Below are positions 1 through 6,083 of a DNA stretch of 8,923 nucleotides, one piece after another (the first letter of the stretch is position 1; each line of letters begins with the position of its first letter). A program made the position numbers and the translations under genes. The notes under the pieces were generated by a model. That model was given only the letters and a program-made list of their open reading frames with translations, was not told where the DNA came from and did no database searches. The stretch covers positions 1 to 8,923 of the forward strand of contig CANQBY010000040.1 in NCBI GenBank assembly GCA_947589695.1. The letters are read 5' to 3'. Origin of the DNA: an uncultured Bacilli bacterium. GTDB taxonomy: Bacteria > Bacillota_I > Bacilli_A > RF39 > UBA660.

Positions 1-1
1 T

Positions 2-1144
2 GGTATTGGTCGTGTTACTAAAGGTAAAATTAAAAATAATGAAACAGTTACTTTAGTTAAAAATGATGGTAAAGTAGAATCTTTCCGTATTAGTAAATTA
101 TTTGTGAATGAAGGATTAAAAAAGATTGAAAAAGATACTGCCTACTATGGTGATATTGTAACTATCGCTGGTTGTTCTGATATTTCTATTGGAGATACTA
201 TTTGTGAACATGGCATTATTGATCCTCTACCACCAATTAATATTGAAAAACCAACTTTATCTATGAATTTCTTAGTTAATAATTCTCCTTTCGCCGGAAG
301 AAGTGGTAAATTCTTAACTACGCGTCATATCAAAGAGCGATTAGAAAAAGAACTTGAAACTAATGTCGGTTTACTTGTGGAAGAAATTCCAGGCACTGAT
401 GGTTATAAAGTAAGTGGTCGGGGCGAACTCCATTTATCTATTTTACTTGAAAATATGCGTCGGGAAGGTTATGAGTTATCTGTATCTAAACCTGAAGTTT
501 TATTTGAAGAAATCGATGGAGTAAAATGTGAACCTTTTGAAAAAGTTATTATTAATGTTCCAAGCGATTATTCAGGAACCATTATTAATGATTTACAAGA
601 ACGCAAAGGAACCCTTGAAGTTATTAACAATAATGAAGATAATTATGTTCACTTAGAATTTAGTGCTCCAACTCGTGGTTTAATTGGTTATCGTAGTACT
701 TTTATTACTAATACCAAAGGTGAAGGTGTTATGGTTCGTTCCTTTGATAGTTATAAACCTTATGTTGGTCCTATATCTCGTCGTAAAAATGGTGTATTAG
801 TCTCTATGGAAAATGGCAAAGCTTTAGGTTATTCTCTTTGGAATCTTCAAGAAAGAGGAACGCTTATTATTGAACCAGCAACAGATGTTTATGTCGGAAT
901 GATTATAGGTATTCACAATCGTGATAATGATTTAGACGTTAATCCTTGCAAAAATAAAAACTTAACTAATACCCGAGCTAGTGGTTCTGATGAAGCTATT
1001 AACCTAACCAAACCTAAAAAATTCACTTTAGAAGAAGCTTTAGAATTTATTGAAGATGATGAATATGTTGAAATAACTCCAACTGACATTAGATTACGTA
1101 AAAAAATACTAGATCCTAAAGATCGTTTCCGTGAAAACCGTTAA
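2..1144 (+). CDS. typA: TypA/BipA ribosome-binding translational GTPase, 3' part (5' end outside window)
   Basis: This is the C-terminal 380 residues or so of TypA/BipA, a translational GTPase of the EF-G/LepA superfamily that binds the 70S ribosome and supports ribosome assembly and stress or cold adaptation. The frame is already open at base 2, so the ATG at 104 is internal. The GTPase domain and the start of domain II lie outside the window (full-length family members are about 600 residues). Visible parts, in window-residue numbering, are the end of the domain II barrel (about 1-75), an EF-G domain III-like fold (about 83-170) with the signature GRGELHLSILLENMRREGYE, an EF-G domain V-like fold (about 175-250) with RGLIGYRS, and the TypA-specific C-terminal domain with LTNTRASGSDEA and a basic tail. 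The stop is TAA, immediately followed by a hairpin terminator. The gene converges on the DUF6904-like gene. The family assignment is secure. Confidence 0.96.
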   Translation, partial: GIGRVTKGKIKNNETVTLVKNDGKVESFRISKLFVNEGLKKIEKDTAYYGDIVTIAGCSDISIGDTICEHGIIDPLPPINIEKPTLSMNFLVNNSPFAGRSGKFLTTRHIKERLEKELETNVGLLVEEIPGTDGYKVSGRGELHLSILLENMRREGYELSVSKPEVLFEEIDGVKCEPFEKVIINVPSDYSGTIINDLQERKGTLEVINNNEDNYVHLEFSAPTRGLIGYRSTFITNTKGEGVMVRSFDSYKPYVGPISRRKNGVLVSMENGKALGYSLWNLQERGTLIIEPATDVYVGMIIGIHNRDNDLDVNPCKNKNLTNTRASGSDEAINLTKPKKFTLEEALEFIEDDEYVEITPTDIRLRKKILDPKDRFRENR

Positions 1145-1177
1145 AAAAAGAGTTAAAACCATATAACTCTTTTTTAT
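1143..1177. terminator. Bidirectional intrinsic terminator between typA and the convergent DUF6904-like gene
   Basis: A perfect 12-bp stem (1144-1155 with 1164-1175, AAAAAAGAGTTA/TAACTCTTTTTT) surrounds an 8-base loop. Because each arm ends in an A6 or T6 run, the RNA ends in a U-tract whichever strand is transcribed. It lies between two convergent stop codons only 34 bases apart and can serve both genes. Confidence 0.85.
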
Positions 1178-1178
1178 A

Positions 1179-1903
1179 CTACCAATTAATATCTTCAGGA
1201 TAATCTTCATAATGTATATCATCTAAAGTACAGCCCTTTTCTTTACACATATTTATAATATCCGTTTTCATTTCTATATAATCAACATAATTTCCATAAT
1301 TATATATTGTATTCATTATATTCATAAACTTTTTTTCACGACTTGCCTTATCCATTTTAGCATAATCTAACGATATAATTTCAAACCATTGAGGGAAGAA
1401 AATTGTATCATATATTGCCGCTTCTTTTATTCCTTTTTTTATTTTATTAAATCTCGTCTTCGTTAAAATTTTTTCTAACGAATATAATCCCAAAGAATAA
1501 AAAAGATTTACCATATTAATATAAGGATTTAGTTCTTTAACAGTTTTATCAACTTTAGATATAAAATATTTTATTAACATCATATCTAAAATTAAATCTG
1601 GTAATAGATATTTAAAACTATAATATATATTTTTATCAGTTACATCTCTCTTTTTTAAATTAAATCTTTCCCTTTTAAAATCACATAGGTCATTATCATT
1701 TAAAAAAATTTCTCTATCCCCTTGATAGGCATGTCTAACTTCATACAAAAACCCATACAAATGATTTTGCATTGTATATTCAGACTCATTTATTGCTTCC
1801 CCTTTAATTAAATAATTTATTGAATCATATAAAAAATCTAAATCATCATAATCCCCTTTAATTATAACCCCGCATAATTTTCTGTTAAATCTACTTTTAT
1901 CAT
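1179..1903 (-). CDS. DUF6904-like protein of unknown function, apparently frameshifted near its 5' end
   Basis: The obvious open frame starts at an internal ATG (1772) and gives 197 residues, but it stays open without any ATG, GTG or TTG up to 1919. A better start is the ATG at 1901-1903, preceded by GGAAGG at 9 bases and overlapping the ATPase stop as TAATG. That frame reads MIKVDLTENYAG and then meets TAA. A -1 shift at the GGGG run (1868-1871) joins it to VIIKGDYDDLDFLYDSINYL and on into the long frame, giving 241 residues. The joined protein matches my recollection of the DUF6904 family: an N-terminal TGV-I-GDY-DLDELYDAL pattern, a YEVRHAYQGDREI block, a K-N-YYSF segment and an ending like EYPEDINW. 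No catalytic motif or membrane segment is seen. It could be a pseudogene, a sequencing error in a homopolymer, or a programmed -1 shift; I favour the first two. Function is unknown. Confidence 0.72.
1866..1873 (-). other. Frameshift site (G-run) in the DUF6904-like gene
   Basis: Read on the minus strand, the site is GCGGGGTT. The upstream frame reads GCG GGG TTA TAA and stops; the downstream frame reads GGG GTT ATA ATT. One extra G, or a tRNA-Gly slipping back one base from GGG onto the overlapping GGG, restores one continuous protein. It is not a canonical X-XXY-YYZ slippery heptamer. Confidence 0.7.
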
Positions 1904-3207
1904 TATCTATTTCCTTCCGTTAAACAAAACACCGCATAAAGAGGAACCGATTTTATATTATTATCCATTCCAAAGTTTTTTGAAGATATTCTTATACTAT
2001 ACTTAGGATTATATTTTTTTATATATTCATTTAAACTTGTACTACTAGTGCGTCTCCCACTTTTTACTTCTACCGGAATAATATCTCCCTCTATTTTTAT
2101 TAAAAAGTCAATTTCGTATCTTGAAAAGTTAAAAAAGTATAATTCTCTAAATTTTGTAAAAAATTCACATGCTACATAATTTTCTGTAAGTACTCCTTTA
2201 TACATTTCATTTTTATCTAATAAAATCTCCTGATAATCTAAATTAGAAAGAGCTCTTAATAACCCCACATCGCTTAAATAAATTTTAAATTTATCAGGAT
2301 TAACAAAAGCTTTAAGTGGTGACTCATTTTTCTCTACCAAATCACATTTTAAAATCATATTACTAGCCAGTAACCAATCTAAACTACTTTCATATCTTAT
2401 CTTTCTTGCTTCTTTATCTACAATACTATATTTAAAAATATTATTAACTCTTGCTAACTCTTTAGGAATTGAATTATATATTTGATTATTTTTAATTCCT
2501 TCACTATTTAAAGTATATTTATTCATATCAGCCAAATATGAAGTAATTATCTGTTCTTGTAATTCCAAATTAACATGGGCAATATTGCAATCATTATCTC
2601 TAAAATTATTAATTACCGCGGGCATTCCCCCTAAAACTAAATATTTTTTATATAAAAGTAAAGCTTTCTCATGAATAGAATTAATTACAGCTTCATTACT
2701 TCTAAAATGCTTTTTTATTTCTTCAATTAATTTAAATTCCCCTAAAGCCATTAAAAATTCTTCAAAATCCATTGGATTTAAATATTTAATTAATACCTTA
2801 CCAACCGGAAAAGAAGACTTAAATCTATTAATTTTTACTCCCAAAAGAGAACCAGCACAAACAATTTTATAAGGCTTTTCACTTTCACAAAAATATTTTA
2901 AAGATGTAATCGCTCTTTCACTAACTTGGATTTCATCTAGAAAAATTATTGTATCTTGAAGATTAATAACTATGTTTTTAATTATTTCTATTTTTTCAAT
3001 TATTTTTTCTGGATCAATCGTTTCTTTAAAAACTTCCGCAATGTCTTCTTCTTTATCTAAATTTATATAAACATAATTTTGAAAATTGTTTTTACAAAAC
3101 TCTTCCAATATATAAGTTTTACCTGTTTGCCTAGCCCCAATCAACATCAAAGGCATTTTATAATTTTCTTTCCAAGCTTTTAATTCTTCTTCAATTTTTC
3201 TGTACAT
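1903..3207 (-). CDS. AAA_14/DUF4143-type ATPase with C-terminal PD-(D/E)XK-like region
   Basis: A 434-residue cytoplasmic P-loop ATPase. Numbered from the chosen start, Walker A is GARQTGKT (24-31), Walker B is IIFLDE (87-92), and a sensor-like GSLLG follows at 119-123, all typical of the AAA_14 domain. A YLVLGGMPAVI segment then leads into a DUF4143-type helical region. Near the end, EIDFLI followed by PVEVKSG (D367, E380, K382) forms the D...ExK pattern of a PD-(D/E)XK nuclease-like fold, common at the C-terminus of this family; activity there is unproven. The start at 3205-3207 was chosen because AGAGG (3216-3220) lies 8 bases upstream; a GTG at 3216 and an ATG at 3213 abut the same site and are less likely. 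No transmembrane segment is seen. Family members are widespread and mostly uncharacterised. The stop TAA overlaps the start of the DUF6904-like gene, suggesting a two-gene operon. The substrate is unknown. Confidence 0.92.
   Translation of the reverse strand: MYRKIEEELKAWKENYKMPLMLIGARQTGKTYILEEFCKNNFQNYVYINLDKEEDIAEVFKETIDPEKIIEKIEIIKNIVINLQDTIIFLDEIQVSERAITSLKYFCESEKPYKIVCAGSLLGVKINRFKSSFPVGKVLIKYLNPMDFEEFLMALGEFKLIEEIKKHFRSNEAVINSIHEKALLLYKKYLVLGGMPAVINNFRDNDCNIAHVNLELQEQIITSYLADMNKYTLNSEGIKNNQIYNSIPKELARVNNIFKYSIVDKEARKIRYESSLDWLLASNMILKCDLVEKNESPLKAFVNPDKFKIYLSDVGLLRALSNLDYQEILLDKNEMYKGVLTENYVACEFFTKFRELYFFNFSRYEIDFLIKIEGDIIPVEVKSGRRTSSTSLNEYIKKYNPKYSIRISSKNFGMDNNIKSVPLYAVFCLTEGNR
1913..1918 (-). 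promoter_or_regulatory. Ribosome binding site deciding the start of the DUF6904-like gene
   Basis: GGAAGG on the minus strand lies 9 bases before the ATG at 1901-1903. It sits inside the last codons of the ATPase gene, so translation of the second gene is probably coupled to the first. No comparable site was found for an ATT or ATA start in the other frame. Confidence 0.55.
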
Positions 3208-3215
3208 AAGCATCA

Positions 3216-3220
3216 CCTCT
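3216..3220 (-). promoter_or_regulatory. Shine-Dalgarno of the ATPase gene
   Basis: AGAGG on the minus strand, 8 bases before the ATG at 3205-3207. It overlaps the in-frame GTG at 3214-3216, which argues against that upstream start. Confidence 0.6.
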
Positions 3221-3231
3221 ATCTAAATTTT

Positions 3232-3254
3232 ATCATATTTCGTACAGAATGTAC
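3232..3254 (-). promoter_or_regulatory. Putative promoter -10 with overlapping palindromic operator of the ATPase/DUF6904 unit
   Basis: On the minus strand a TATGAT -10-like hexamer (3232-3237) lies 11 bases before the Shine-Dalgarno site. The upstream spacer region holds a perfect dyad GTACA-TTC-TGTAC (3242-3254). No good -35 is present (AAATAT at 17 bases), which is typical of promoters that are regulated or use other contacts. The dyad position would let a dimeric repressor block polymerase. The identity of any regulator is unknown. Confidence 0.4.
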
Positions 3255-3286
3255 ATATTTTCATATAATTTTCGTGCAAATTTAAC

Positions 3287-3318
3287 GAAAAAGCAAATAA
3301 GTTTTCCCTATTTGCTCT
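3287..3318 (-). terminator. Intrinsic terminator of the surface-protein gene
   Basis: Stem AGCAAATA/TATTTGCT (3309-3316 with 3292-3299, read on the minus strand) with a 9-base loop, followed on that strand by a run of T (plus-strand A from 3288). It begins 8 bases after the TAA stop at 3324. Confidence 0.75.
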
Positions 3319-3323
3319 TTTTA

Positions 3324-4976
3324 TTATCTAAAAGTAACATTATTTTTCTTAATAGTATTAGATATAAACTGCCTTGAACCATCTGATTTAATAATATATT
3401 CACAACTTAATGTTTGGTATACATCTGCGACTGACCATTTAACTGTAATTTGATAACCAACTAAACCAGTCCCGGCATTATTTTTAACTGGCACTTTATC
3501 AGCTTTATAAGTAAAATATCTTGCATCGCTCATATTAAAGCCCATACTTACTAACTCCTGAAAAGCTGAACTATAGTCATTATCTGAAATACTTTCGTTA
3601 TAAGTTCTATTTGGATCAACCGCACAACCACCTTGAGTTAAATTAACTGATAAAGTAAAGCCTGTATTATAATTAGTATCTCCATATTGACAACCTGAAG
3701 GGGTAGTAGTAGAAGATCCATTTTTCTTTCGAACTACCACTGTCACAGTGGCACTCTTACCACTTGCTGTTGCCGTAATCGTTGCTGTTCCTTCACCTAC
3801 ACCAGTAATTACACCATTATTTACGGTTGCAATATTATTATTACTACTACTCCAAGTAACTGTCTTATTTGTCGCATTACTTGGTTTAACTGTTGCTGTT
3901 ACTGTTTTACTTTCACCAATATAGACATTTATTAATTTATAATTTAAGTATACACTAGTTACATTTATTGGTCCTTGAGGCGTTGGTCCTCCTGGAATTT
4001 GTGGTGTAGTCGTACCAGAATCATCCATCTTTTGCCATTGCGCTCTTAAAGTTAAACTTTCCTCAACTGGTAATTCAAAGTCATAGCGAGAATTTTCTAG
4101 ATACCAACCTAAGAAATAATAACCTTCCCGATATGGCATTTCAGGTTCGGTTGCCGCCGTTCCTTTAAGAACTTTAATACTCTCAACATCACTACCCCCA
4201 TTAGAATCAAATATTACATCAAATAATTCATCTTCTACTTCCACAATTGTAAGTTCGGTTTCAACAACATCAGTTTCATTTTCAAAGCCATCAACTGCTT
4301 TTAATTTAATTGTATATTCTCCTGGCTCTGTAAGATGAGCATAATCTATTACATTTCCTTCTTCGTCTTTTTCATCGGTTACATAATCAACTTCGCACAC
4401 ATCACTCTCGTCATAGCAGGCGCTGATAAAGTCTTCTAACTCATAAATCTCTCCTTCAAAAATTTCCACATTATTAGTTAGAATTACTGGTGGAGTAGTA
4501 TCTTGAACTTTTAAATTAACGGTATAATCTTTATCTAAAATAGTTAACGTAATTCCATATACAGTTGGTGATTTAAGAATAGGTATTGCACAAGTAAATT
4601 TACTCATATCTACCTCTTCTTCACCATTTATTTTTTCTAAATCATCGTCATTACATCTTGATAAATCATAACTAATATTAAAATCTTCCGGATAAGTAAT
4701 TTTTATATCTTCTACTTTAATATTTTCTAACTTTGTAAAATAATCTGCTACTTCTGGTAAAGTACTCCCAGATTCGACTACTAATTCTTCTTTTAATTCA
4801 AACTCTGGTTTTACGGGCTCTGGTTCTTGTCTAACTCTACTTTTTGTAGCTATAATCACAATAATTACAACTAAAATTAAAATTAGCGCACATCCTCCAA
4901 TAACTAACCATCGCATTTTATCTTTTTTCGCATATCTTTTAATATAGTTTTCATCAAATATAAATCTTTTCTTCAT
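3324..4976 (-). CDS. Membrane-anchored multidomain surface protein (Ig-like, InlB B-repeat, Big2)
   Basis: A 550-residue protein with a short basic cytoplasmic tail, one hydrophobic helix (about 23-43) and a large predicted extracellular part. The lack of a cleavage site or LPXTG motif suggests the helix stays as an N-terminal membrane anchor. Parts in order: an acidic region with Cys108/Cys129; an Ig/HYR-like domain starting at DTTPP (159-163) with Cys187/Cys194; an InlB B-repeat/Flg_new unit (252-314) with FDSNGG and GYYFLGWYLE; a Pro/Thr/Gly linker (about 315-338); a bacterial Ig-like Big2 domain (339-414) with VTWSSSNNNIATVNNGVITG; and an unrecognised C-terminal domain with Cys429, Cys451 and Cys525. 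The start at 4974-4976 was preferred because GGGTGG lies 5 bases upstream; an extension to 5015 has no such site and would add 13 residues before the tail. An adhesion or cell-envelope role is likely but inferred. It is monocistronic, with its own promoter and terminator. Confidence 0.88.
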   Translation of the reverse strand: MKKRFIFDENYIKRYAKKDKMRWLVIGGCALILILVVIIVIIATKSRVRQEPEPVKPEFELKEELVVESGSTLPEVADYFTKLENIKVEDIKITYPEDFNISYDLSRCNDDDLEKINGEEEVDMSKFTCAIPILKSPTVYGITLTILDKDYTVNLKVQDTTPPVILTNNVEIFEGEIYELEDFISACYDESDVCEVDYVTDEKDEEGNVIDYAHLTEPGEYTIKLKAVDGFENETDVVETELTIVEVEDELFDVIFDSNGGSDVESIKVLKGTAATEPEMPYREGYYFLGWYLENSRYDFELPVEESLTLRAQWQKMDDSGTTTPQIPGGPTPQGPINVTSVYLNYKLINVYIGESKTVTATVKPSNATNKTVTWSSSNNNIATVNNGVITGVGEGTATITATASGKSATVTVVVRKKNGSSTTTPSGCQYGDTNYNTGFTLSVNLTQGGCAVDPNRTYNESISDNDYSSAFQELVSMGFNMSDARYFTYKADKVPVKNNAGTGLVGYQITVKWSVADVYQTLSCEYIIKSDGSRQFISNTIKKNNVTFR

Positions 4977-4994
4977 AATCTCCACCCTATTATC

Positions 4995-5003
4995 AGTATA
5001 ACA
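4995..5003 (-). promoter_or_regulatory. Extended -10 promoter of the surface-protein gene
   Basis: TGTTATACT on the minus strand fits the extended -10 pattern TGnTATAAT with one mismatch. It lies 19 bases before the ATG. A recognisable -35 is lacking, which extended -10 promoters tolerate. Confidence 0.5.
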
Positions 5004-5125
5004 TAATATTAACACGTTTTTCTAAATAAAGCTAGAATAATATTATATTTTCTAAAAAAAATATCTCATATAAAAATTTGCATAACTTTTAATATAACTT
5101 TTTCTAATATTTAATTCTTTTTTAA

Positions 5126-5136
5126 TATAATATAAA
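5126..5136 (+). promoter_or_regulatory. Putative -10 region of the ribbon-helix-helix gene
   Basis: A consensus TATAAT (5126-5131) overlaps a TATAAA (5131-5136), about 30 bases before the ATG. The -35 is weak in this very A/T-rich stretch. The rest of the 4977-5162 gap holds only the divergent promoter of the surface-protein gene and A/T tracts. Confidence 0.5.
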
Positions 5137-5162
5137 ATGTATATAGAAAGAGGTCACGTAGT

Positions 5163-5357
5163 ATGTCATTTAATCTAAATATTGAACGTAAAGAATCAGT
5201 CAATAAATGTGTTCGATTCCCCGTTAAAATGTTAAAAGATATTGAAAAAGTAATCGCAGAAAACAATGTTTCTTTTTCTAAATTTGTTTTAGAAGCTTGT
5301 GATTATGCCCTAAAAGATATTGAAGAACAAAAAACTAAAGCTAAAGTAAAGTCTTAA
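5163..5357 (+). CDS. Small ribbon-helix-helix (Arc/CopG or YlcI/YnfO-like) protein
   Basis: A 64-residue protein with the ribbon-helix-helix pattern: an N-terminal strand KCVRFPVK (15-22), helix 1 LKDIEKVIAENN (24-35), a turn at VS, and helix 2 FSKFVLEACDYALKDIEE (38-55), then a Lys-rich tail. RHH proteins dimerise through the strand and insert it into the DNA major groove. The KxVRFP and FxxFVxEACxxAL words resemble the YlcI/YnfO-like branch. The start is supported by AGAGG about 10 bases upstream and a TATAAT promoter. It is read divergently from the surface-protein gene. No toxin gene lies next to it, so an antitoxin role is not supported; a stand-alone regulator or small DNA-binding protein is more likely. 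The target is unknown. Confidence 0.8.
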   Translation: MSFNLNIERKESVNKCVRFPVKMLKDIEKVIAENNVSFSKFVLEACDYALKDIEEQKTKAKVKS

Positions 5358-5375
5358 TAAACTTTACTTTTATTA
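5343..5375 (+). terminator. Intrinsic terminator of the RHH gene, overlapping its stop codon
   Basis: A perfect 10-bp stem AAAGTAAAGT/ACTTTACTTT (5343-5352 with 5361-5370) encloses an 8-base loop containing the TAA stop (5355-5357), followed by a short T-rich run. The upstream arm is the Lys-Val-Lys coding tail. Confidence 0.7.
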
Positions 5376-5380
5376 TCCCT

Positions 5381-5407
5381 AAAAAAAAGATTCTAATCTC
5401 TAGAATC
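5381..5407 (-). terminator. Intrinsic terminator of the Bax-inhibitor-1 gene, overlapping its stop codon
   Basis: On the minus strand, GATTCTA-GAGAT-TAGAATC (5407-5389) forms a 7-bp stem with a 5-base loop, directly followed by eight T. The stop TAG (5393-5395) is part of the downstream arm. Confidence 0.85.
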
Positions 5408-6034
5408 TCCTATAATTGATAATAAATGTATGAATATATTAATAAAGTCTAAATATAGCTCTAAAGCTCCATTAATAGCCAAAACTTCACCATCTATATC
5501 ACTATTACTTAAACTTTTAATTTTTTGAACATCATAAGCTGTATAACCTAAGAATAATAAAACCGCAATAATTGATATAATTAAATCAAAAGTACTATTA
5601 TTTACAAAAATATTTATAATTGTTGCGACTACTACTCCTAATAAAGCCATCAGTAAGAAAGTACTTATTTTACTTAAATCTAAATTAGTATAATAACCAA
5701 TTAAACCAAATATTCCAAATACAATCGCGGCAATTAAGAATACAAACATAATTGATGATATTTCAAAATAAATAAATATACTAGAAAAAGTAAGTCCACT
5801 TACAAAAGAATATAATAAGAAACAAATCTTGGCTGTTGTTGGTTTCATTTTTCTTACTCTTGCTGATAAAAAGATTACTAAACCTAGTTCAACTATAGCA
5901 AATACTATATATAAAGCTCCACTATAAATAGCTTCTAACATATTCGTATTTAACGAAACTCCAAAACCAGTTAAGAATGTTATTAATAAGCCTCCAAACA
6001 TCCATAAAAATGATTTTGCTAATAATTTATCCAT
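5393..6034 (-). CDS. Bax inhibitor-1 / YccA family membrane protein
   Basis: A 213-residue polytopic membrane protein with about seven hydrophobic segments, matching the usual length of the bacterial BI-1/YccA (TMBIM) family. Family hallmarks are GYTAYDVQKI (163-172) and GALELYLDFINIFIHLL (189-205). The two aspartates D168 and D196 correspond to the buried Asp pair that controls the pH-sensitive Ca2+ leak in Bacillus YetJ, so a cation-leak or membrane-homeostasis role is likely; in other bacteria YccA also interacts with the FtsH protease. The start at 6032-6034 follows AAGGAGG with 5 bases between. It is downstream of ychF on the same strand, with a 49-base gap containing its own promoter and no strong terminator, so ychF readthrough is also possible. 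It ends in a strong terminator. Confidence 0.92.
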   Translation of the reverse strand: MDKLLAKSFLWMFGGLLITFLTGFGVSLNTNMLEAIYSGALYIVFAIVELGLVIFLSARVRKMKPTTAKICFLLYSFVSGLTFSSIFIYFEISSIMFVFLIAAIVFGIFGLIGYYTNLDLSKISTFLLMALLGVVVATIINIFVNNSTFDLIISIIAVLLFLGYTAYDVQKIKSLSNSDIDGEVLAINGALELYLDFINIFIHLLSIIGDSRD

Positions 6035-6054
6035 TACATCCTCCTTCTTTTATT

Positions 6055-6083
6055 ATTATACCACAATTTTAAAATTATGTACA
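6055..6083 (-). promoter_or_regulatory. Promoter of the Bax-inhibitor-1 gene
   Basis: On the minus strand, TGTACA (6078-6083, 4 of 6 to TTGACA), a 17-base spacer and a perfect TATAAT (6055-6060) with an extended TGG before it. It lies directly after the ychF stop codon. Confidence 0.7.

Noticed and set aside
104..1144. ATG at 104 as the start of a complete 346-residue protein
   Set aside because: The same frame is open to base 2 and encodes TypA domain II sequence before it, so this is an internal methionine of a gene cut by the window edge.
1179..3207. A classical toxin-antitoxin pair
   Set aside because: The ATPase is too large and lacks toxin motifs, and the DUF6904-like partner has no recognised antitoxin or toxin fold; only the operon layout is similar.
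3242..3254. Assigning the palindrome to a CopY or BlaI operator
   Set aside because: Those boxes have TACA and TGTA separated by two bases, here three, and no such regulator or its usual target genes are present.
4977..5015. A 13-residue N-terminal extension of the surface protein
   Set aside because: The upstream ATG has no Shine-Dalgarno, overlaps the likely -10 promoter, and would place the sequence before a start with a good ribosome binding site.
5035..5125. A/T-tract repeats before the RHH gene as an iteron-like array or phased bends
   Set aside because: The spacing between tracts is irregular and the words are not conserved; low-complexity A/T sequence explains them.
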